Source of the DNA: Streptomyces sp. NBC_00775
GTDB lineage: Bacteria > Actinomycetota > Actinomycetes > Streptomycetales > Streptomycetaceae
Length of the DNA stretch: 64,000 nucleotides
Reading direction: 5' to 3'
NCBI RefSeq assembly: GCF_036347135.1
Contig: NZ_CP108938.1
Span: forward strand, 806,001-870,000
Shown: piece by piece, positions 59,841 through 64,000 of the stretch
Layout of the letters: each line of letters starts with the position of its first letter
Numbering within the stretch: position 1 is the first letter of the stretch
Position numbers and translations under genes: made by a program
Notes under the pieces: generated by a model
What the model saw: only the letters and a program-made list of their open reading frames with translations
Database searches by the model: none
What the model was told of the DNA's origin: nothing

Positions 59841-60188
59841 GTGGAAACGACGTACTACGACCACGGGACGGCCGCGGAGCGCTGGGAGCGGGCGCGGATG
59901 TACTTCGACGCCAAGGACTACGCCGCCGCGGCGCGGATTCTGGGCGGGCTGGTCGAGGAGGTGCCGGAGCAGGTCGGACCCCGGCTGCTGCTGGCGCGCT
60001 CCTACTACCACTCGGCTCAACTGCGCCGCGCCGAGACGGAGTTGCGCGCGCTCGTGGAGCTCGACCCGGTCGAGCACTACGCCCGGCTGATGCTGGGGCG
60101 CACGCTGCAGCGCCAGGGTCGGCATGACGAGGCGGAGTCGCATCTGCGGATCGCCTCGGCACTGGCGGGCGACTTCGAGCAGGTGTGA
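59841..60188 (+). CDS. Small tetratricopeptide-repeat protein
   Basis: A 115-residue protein of three TPR units (AAERWERARMYFDAKDYAAA; PRLLLARSYYHSAQLRRAET; HYARLMLGRTLQRQGRHDEA). It likely mediates protein contacts; partner unknown. The GTG start is set by a strong AAGGAGG six bases upstream. Confidence 0.85.
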   Translation: METTYYDHGTAAERWERARMYFDAKDYAAAARILGGLVEEVPEQVGPRLLLARSYYHSAQLRRAETELRALVELDPVEHYARLMLGRTLQRQGRHDEAESHLRIASALAGDFEQV

Positions 60189-60217
60189 TCACACCGTTCA
60201 GGTCCCTTTCGACGACA

Positions 60218-60246
60218 GGCCGGTCACCTCGGTGACCGGCCTTTTC
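60218..60246. terminator. Intrinsic terminator
   Basis: AGGCCGGTCAC and GTGACCGGCCT form an 11-bp stem around CTCG, followed by a TTTT run: the most classical terminator in the window, ending the TPR gene. Confidence 0.88.
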
Positions 60247-60296
60247 GCGTCTCCCTCCGGCGTTCGCCTCTTCGCGTCTCCCTCCGGCGTTCGCCC
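60245..60296. repeat. Tandem 25-bp duplication
   Basis: Two identical 25-bp copies (60245-60269 and 60272-60296), beginning TTCGCGTCTCCCTCC, separated by two bases. A recent local duplication between the terminator and the PepSY gene end. Confidence 0.85.
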
Positions 60297-60302
60297 GTCC
60301 GG

Positions 60303-61709
60303 TCACGCCACCGGGCCGCCGTAGGTGCGCTTCCCCTTCCGGTACGCGATCTCGCCGAGGAGGACGTCCACGGCGATGAACACCGCGAGCGGGATGCCGA
60401 GCAGCGGGACGAAGTAGCCGAGGACGGCGACGGCCGCCATGGCCGGGACCAGGATCTGCGGCGGGACCTGCTGCCAGGTGCCGCGCGGGATGGGCCGGCC
60501 GAACGCGGAGGCGCGGCCGCGCTGCCACCACATGCGGTAGCCCCACACGATGAGCAGGATCAGCGAGAGCCCGAGGGCCATCAGGGCGATCTGGTTCACG
60601 AGGCCGAACAGGACCCCGGTGTGCGCGTCGATGCCCCAGCGGGTCAGCTTGGCGAGCAGCGGGTAGTCGGCGAAGCGGAGTTCGTCGATGACCTTGCCCG
60701 TCGCCGGGTCCACGGCCACCGAGTCCTGCTTCTCGGGCCAGCTGCGCTGGATCTGCTTCACGACGTAGGCGGAGGAGGCGTCGGCGGGCGCGACGATCTC
60801 GACGGGGTCGCCGAGGCCCTTGGCGCGGGCGGCCGCGAGGATCTTGTCGACGTCGAGGGCGATGTCCGGTGTCGTGGCCTCCGCGGTCCCCATGCCGGCG
60901 TGGCCCGCGTGCTCGCCGCCGGTCGCCGACGAGACCGAGGGCGTCGCCTGGCCGAGCGAGGTCCTGAGGGTGTCGATGTTCGCCCCGGCGTACGTCGACC
61001 AGGTCAGACCTGTCGCCGAGAGAAAGATGAACCCGGCGGCAGCCCAGACACCGACCGTGCCGTGCAGCCCGAGCGTGCGGCGGCGCCCACTGGTGCCGCG
61101 CACCTTGCGCTGGGCACGGCGGCGGCCGAACCACAGCACCAGGCCGCCGCCCGCGATCACCCACAGCCAGCTGGCGGCGAGTTCGCTGTAGAGGCGGCCG
61201 TTCTCGCCGAGCTGGAGGTTGGCGTGCAGCCCGTCGATCCAGGTGCGCAGCGGAAGCGCACCTGTGGACCCGTACTGTTCCAGGGCTCCGCGGACCTTCC
61301 CGGTGTACGGGTCGACGAAGACGGCGAGGGTGTGGTCGGCGCCGACGCCGGGGACGCCGGAGAGCAGTACGCGGGTCGTGGCGTCCGCCTCCGGTGAGGG
61401 GCGTACGGCGGAGACCGTGCCCTCGGGGTGGGCCTTGCGGGCGGCGGCCACCTGCTGGGACAGCGGAAGCTTGTGGTCGCCGGCCGGGACGGTCAGCTCA
61501 TGCGCGTACACGATCTTCTCGGCCTGGAACGAGGCGGCGTACAGCAGGCCGGTCGTGGCGGCGACCAGCAGGAACGGGGCGACGAGCAGTCCGGCGTAGA
61601 AGTGCAGGCGCAGGATCAGGGGGCGCAGCGGGGACCAGATTCTTCGGGACGGTGTCGGCGCTACGGACTGCGGGGACTCGTCCGTCGTGGTCGAGGGAGC
61701 GGTGGACAT
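60303..61709 (-). CDS. PepSY-associated membrane protein
   Basis: A 468-residue protein with an N-terminal membrane helix (LRLHFYAGLLVAPFLLVAAT), central extracytoplasmic PepSY regions (FVDPYTGKVRGALEQYGSTG; AVDPATGKVIDELRFADYPL) and further helices (LAASWLWVIAGGGLVLWFG; LVNQIALMALGLSLILLIVW; three C-terminal). A His/Met-rich stretch (GGEHAGHAGMG) faces outside. This family is linked to metal or siderophore reduction; function not settled. ATG 61709. Confidence 0.87.
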   Translation of the reverse strand: MSTAPSTTTDESPQSVAPTPSRRIWSPLRPLILRLHFYAGLLVAPFLLVAATTGLLYAASFQAEKIVYAHELTVPAGDHKLPLSQQVAAARKAHPEGTVSAVRPSPEADATTRVLLSGVPGVGADHTLAVFVDPYTGKVRGALEQYGSTGALPLRTWIDGLHANLQLGENGRLYSELAASWLWVIAGGGLVLWFGRRRAQRKVRGTSGRRRTLGLHGTVGVWAAAGFIFLSATGLTWSTYAGANIDTLRTSLGQATPSVSSATGGEHAGHAGMGTAEATTPDIALDVDKILAAARAKGLGDPVEIVAPADASSAYVVKQIQRSWPEKQDSVAVDPATGKVIDELRFADYPLLAKLTRWGIDAHTGVLFGLVNQIALMALGLSLILLIVWGYRMWWQRGRASAFGRPIPRGTWQQVPPQILVPAMAAVAVLGYFVPLLGIPLAVFIAVDVLLGEIAYRKGKRTYGGPVA

Positions 61710-61913
61710 CGGCGGGGTTCTCCGGTCGGGCAGGGGACGGAAACGGGCCGTGGGCCTGGGAGTTGGGCTCCCTTCGCCGGTGGCGGTCCAGTAGTCGGGG
61801 CGCGAAGCGGTCGAGTTCCCGGGCGCGTGAGTGGCGTGCGTCACATGCGGGAAGATGCGGGACTCGCCCGGCGCCGCCTCGCTCGGCGCGGGCCGGCTTG
61901 GCATCCTGGCGCG

Positions 61914-62570
61914 ATGGCATCCGAACGTGACCCCAGCACCTCCCGCCCCCTGAGCGACCTGGTCGAGGAACTCCTCTCCCACGAAGGCCCGTTGCCGATC
62001 GTCGCCGCCGGTGACCCGGTGCTGCGCCGGCTTGCCGAGCCCTTCGACGGTCAGCTGGACCCCGGGCTGCTGGCCCGCTTCGTCGCGGCCCTGCGCGCGA
62101 CGATGCACGCGGCGCCGGGCGTCGGCCTCGCCGCGCCGCAGGTCGGCGTACCGCTGCGGCTCGCCGTCATCGAGGATCCGGCGCCGGTGCCCGATGAGGT
62201 GCGCCTCGCGCGCGGACGGGTTCCGCTGCCGTTCCGGGTGCTGGTCAATCCGTCGTACGAAGGGGTCGGCGCGGGTCGGGCCGCGTTCTTCGAGGGCTGT
62301 CTGAGCGTTCCGGGCTGGCAGGCGCTGGTGGTCCGGCACGCCGAGGTGCGGCTGACGGCGCTGGACGAGCACGGCCGCCCGGTCGACGAAGTGTTCACCG
62401 GCTGGCCCGCGCGCATCGTCCAGCACGAGACGGACCACCTGGACGGCATGCTCTACCTCGACCGCGCGGAGCCTCGCTCACTGTCCTCGAACCAGGCGAT
62501 GGCGGACCGCTGGAACCAGCCGACGCCGGAGCGGGCGGCCGCGGCTCTCGGCTTCACGCTGCCCGGCTGA
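61914..62570 (+). CDS. def: Peptide deformylase
   Basis: A 218-residue iron-dependent deformylase. The three motifs are present: GVGLAAPQVGV, EGCLSVPGW (metal Cys) and QHETDHLDGML (HExxH). It removes the N-formyl group of nascent proteins. N-terminal extension of ~35 residues is usual for actinobacterial copies. Confidence 0.94.
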   Translation: MASERDPSTSRPLSDLVEELLSHEGPLPIVAAGDPVLRRLAEPFDGQLDPGLLARFVAALRATMHAAPGVGLAAPQVGVPLRLAVIEDPAPVPDEVRLARGRVPLPFRVLVNPSYEGVGAGRAAFFEGCLSVPGWQALVVRHAEVRLTALDEHGRPVDEVFTGWPARIVQHETDHLDGMLYLDRAEPRSLSSNQAMADRWNQPTPERAAAALGFTLPG

Positions 62571-62685
62571 ACACCGGCCTCGGCCGCACCACGGCGCGAG
62601 TCGAGGCCCGGCAGGGACTGACGGAAGGCTCGCGCCCGCGGAAATCCCGTGGCGCCGGCCCAAGTCCCTTCACTAGCCTGGCCGC

Positions 62686-62709
62686 ATGTCTACGCCCCGC
62701 ATCTCTTAG
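62686..62709 (+). CDS. Seven-codon leader peptide upstream of the ABC-F gene
   Basis: ATG TCT ACG CCC CGC ATC TCT TAG encodes MSTPRIS. It lies 66 bp before the ABC-F start. Short leader ORFs that stall on antibiotic-bound ribosomes control several ABC-F resistance genes, so this may be a ribosome-mediated attenuator. That role is inference from position. Confidence 0.5.
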   Translation: MSTPRIS

Positions 62710-62714
62710 CTCAA

Positions 62715-62745
62715 GGACCCGCTTCCACGCCACCCGTGTGTCCTT
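62715..62745 (+). promoter_or_regulatory. Possible attenuator hairpin before the ABC-F gene
   Basis: GGACCCGC and GTGTGTCC can pair (one mismatch, one G-T) around a 13-base loop and are followed by TTTT, forming a weak terminator between the leader ORF and the gene. Confidence 0.35.
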
Positions 62746-62775
62746 TTGCCGATTGATTCCCCGGAGCGTTTTCCC

Positions 62776-64000
62776 ATGATCACCGTTCGCGGTGTCGACG
62801 TGCGCGTGGGCGCCCGTCTGCTGCTGTCCGACATCTTCTTCCACGTCTCCCCCGGCGACCGAATCGGTCTCGTCGGCCGCAACGGCGCGGGCAAGACCAC
62901 CCTGCTGAACACCCTGGCGGGGCAGGCGCGGCCCGCCGCCGGGTCCATCTCCCGTACGGGGGCGCTCGGTTACCTGCCCCAGGACCCTCGCGCGGCCGAC
63001 CCCGCGGTGACGGTCACGGACAGGATCCTGTCGGCGCGCGGCCTGGATCATGCCGTACGGATGCTGCGCGCGGCGGAGGCCGCGATGGCCGACGGCTCCG
63101 AGCGCGCGATGAACGCCTATGTGCGGGCGGAGGCCGAGTTCCTGGCGCGTGGCGGGTACGCGGCCGAGGCGGAGGCGGCCCGGGTCGCCGCGGGCCTCGG
63201 GCTGCCGACCCGGGTCATGGACCAGCCGGTCGGCGCTCTGTCCGGCGGTCAGCGCCGCCGGGTCGAGCTGGCCCGCATCCTGTTCGCGGACCACGGCACC
63301 TTGCTGCTGGACGAACCGACGAACCACCTGGACGCCGACTCGGTCGGCTGGCTGCGCGCCTTCTTGACGAACCATCAGGCCGGGCTCGTGCTCATCAGCC
63401 ACGACACCTCGCTGCTGGCCGACGTGGTCAACCGCGTCTTCCACCTCGACCCCTCGCGCGCCACGCTCGACGTCCACAACACGGGCTGGCACGCCTACCT
63501 CGCCCAGCGGGACGCCGACGAGCGCCGCCGGGCCCGGGAGCGGGCGAACGCCGAGCGCAAGGCGGCGACGCTGCACGCGCAGGCGGACAAGATGCGCGCG
63601 TACGTGTCGACGGCCGTGGCGGCGAAGAACATGGCCCGCCGCGCCGACCGCATGCTCGCCGAGCTCGAACCGGTCCGGCAGACGGAGAAGGCGGCCAGGA
63701 TCCGGCTGCCCGAGCCCGCCCCCTGCGGACGGATGCCGCTCGGTGCGATCAGCCTGACCAAGGCGTACGGCGATCTCCGTGTCCTCGGCGGAGTCGACCT
63801 GGCCGTCGACCGGGGCAGCCGGCTGGTGATCCTCGGCCTCAACGGCTCGGGCAAGACCACGCTGCTGCGTCTCCTCGCCGGCCACGACACCCCGGACAGC
63901 GGGCGTGTGGTGCACGGTCATGGGCTGCGCCTCGGCTACTTCGCGCAGGAGCACGACACGCTCGACCCCGCCGACACGGTCCGGGGGCAGCTGGCCGCCA
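62776..64000 (+). CDS. ABC-F family ATPase (ribosome protection / resistance type), cut by window end
   Basis: The first 408 residues of a two-domain soluble ATPase. Domain 1: Walker A GLVGRNGAGKTT, signature LSGGQRRRVELARIL, Walker B TLLLDEPTNHLD. The linker (~residues 235-300) is a charged coiled coil (RDADERRRARERANAERKAA). Domain 2 begins with Walker A GLNGSGKTT. No membrane part, as in ABC-F proteins that act on the ribosome as translation factors or antibiotic-resistance proteins. GGAG lies eight bases before the ATG. A leader ORF upstream suggests inducible expression. Confidence 0.9.
   Translation, partial: MITVRGVDVRVGARLLLSDIFFHVSPGDRIGLVGRNGAGKTTLLNTLAGQARPAAGSISRTGALGYLPQDPRAADPAVTVTDRILSARGLDHAVRMLRAAEAAMADGSERAMNAYVRAEAEFLARGGYAAEAEAARVAAGLGLPTRVMDQPVGALSGGQRRRVELARILFADHGTLLLDEPTNHLDADSVGWLRAFLTNHQAGLVLISHDTSLLADVVNRVFHLDPSRATLDVHNTGWHAYLAQRDADERRRARERANAERKAATLHAQADKMRAYVSTAVAAKNMARRADRMLAELEPVRQTEKAARIRLPEPAPCGRMPLGAISLTKAYGDLRVLGGVDLAVDRGSRLVILGLNGSGKTTLLRLLAGHDTPDSGRVVHGHGLRLGYFAQEHDTLDPADTVRGQLAA

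Overview
The window looks like a stretch of Streptomyces (or close actinomycete) chromosome. GC is very high, wobble positions are almost all G or C, GTG and TTG starts are common, and the families are typical of that genus: ECF41 sigma factor, SpoIIE-type phosphatase, HxlR, IclR and MarR regulators, a complete phenylacetate cluster and a Tat-type secreted carbohydrate enzyme. No rRNA, tRNA, CRISPR array or prophage was seen. About sixty genes can be supported.

Layout. 1-5275: the 3' end of a family 8 polysaccharide lyase, a dienoyl-CoA-reductase-like SDR, an ECF41 sigma factor, an enoyl-CoA hydratase with its own palindromic operator, and an alpha/beta hydrolase. 5434-22759: an L-rhamnose regulon. 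A minus-strand unit encodes the importer (rhaT, rhaP, rhaQ, rhaS), mutarotase (rhaM), a secreted beta-propeller enzyme and a LacI repressor. A divergent plus-strand unit encodes isomerase (rhaI), aldolase/dehydrogenase fusion (rhaD), kinase (rhaB) and lactate oxidation (lutABC). Both promoters have good -35/-10 boxes and a LacI-type palindrome at or just after the start site. A TnpB element with a divergent ribbon-helix-helix gene sits between rhaD and rhaB. Together these genes would release and import rhamnose, split it to DHAP and L-lactaldehyde, oxidise the latter to lactate and then to pyruvate.

22782-33822: an osmoprotectant (glycine-betaine type) ABC importer whose ATPase is convergent with the permease/binding-protein genes, a LolD/FtsX-type exporter pair, a DUF347 membrane protein behind PHO-box-like repeats, an IclR remnant next to a G13 tract, a siderophore-interacting protein, a thioesterase/HxlR divergent pair and a DUF3224 protein. 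33921-42687: the phenylacetate (paa) cluster, paaK-paaI divergent from thiolase-hydratase-dehydrogenase and paaABCDE, with PaaR-like palindromes in front of both plus-strand blocks; paaZ is absent.

42713-46843: SpoIIE-type phosphatase, IclR regulator, nitrobindin-like FABP protein, AlaX editing protein with an XRE-cupin regulator. 46946-54560: an accessory block of proteins that look extracellular by family but lack visible signal peptides (trypsin-like protease, M6 metalloprotease), small unknown proteins, and a LodA/LodB pair (cysteine-tryptophylquinone oxidase and its flavoprotein maturase); this is the least conventional part of the window. It ends in a decayed MFS transporter fragment. 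54935-64000: DUF899, a divergent DUF1326/DUF2182 pair, pirin, two overlapping MarR regulators behind a direct repeat, a TPR protein, a PepSY membrane protein, peptide deformylase, and an ABC-F ATPase (cut by the window end) behind a seven-codon leader ORF and a possible attenuator.
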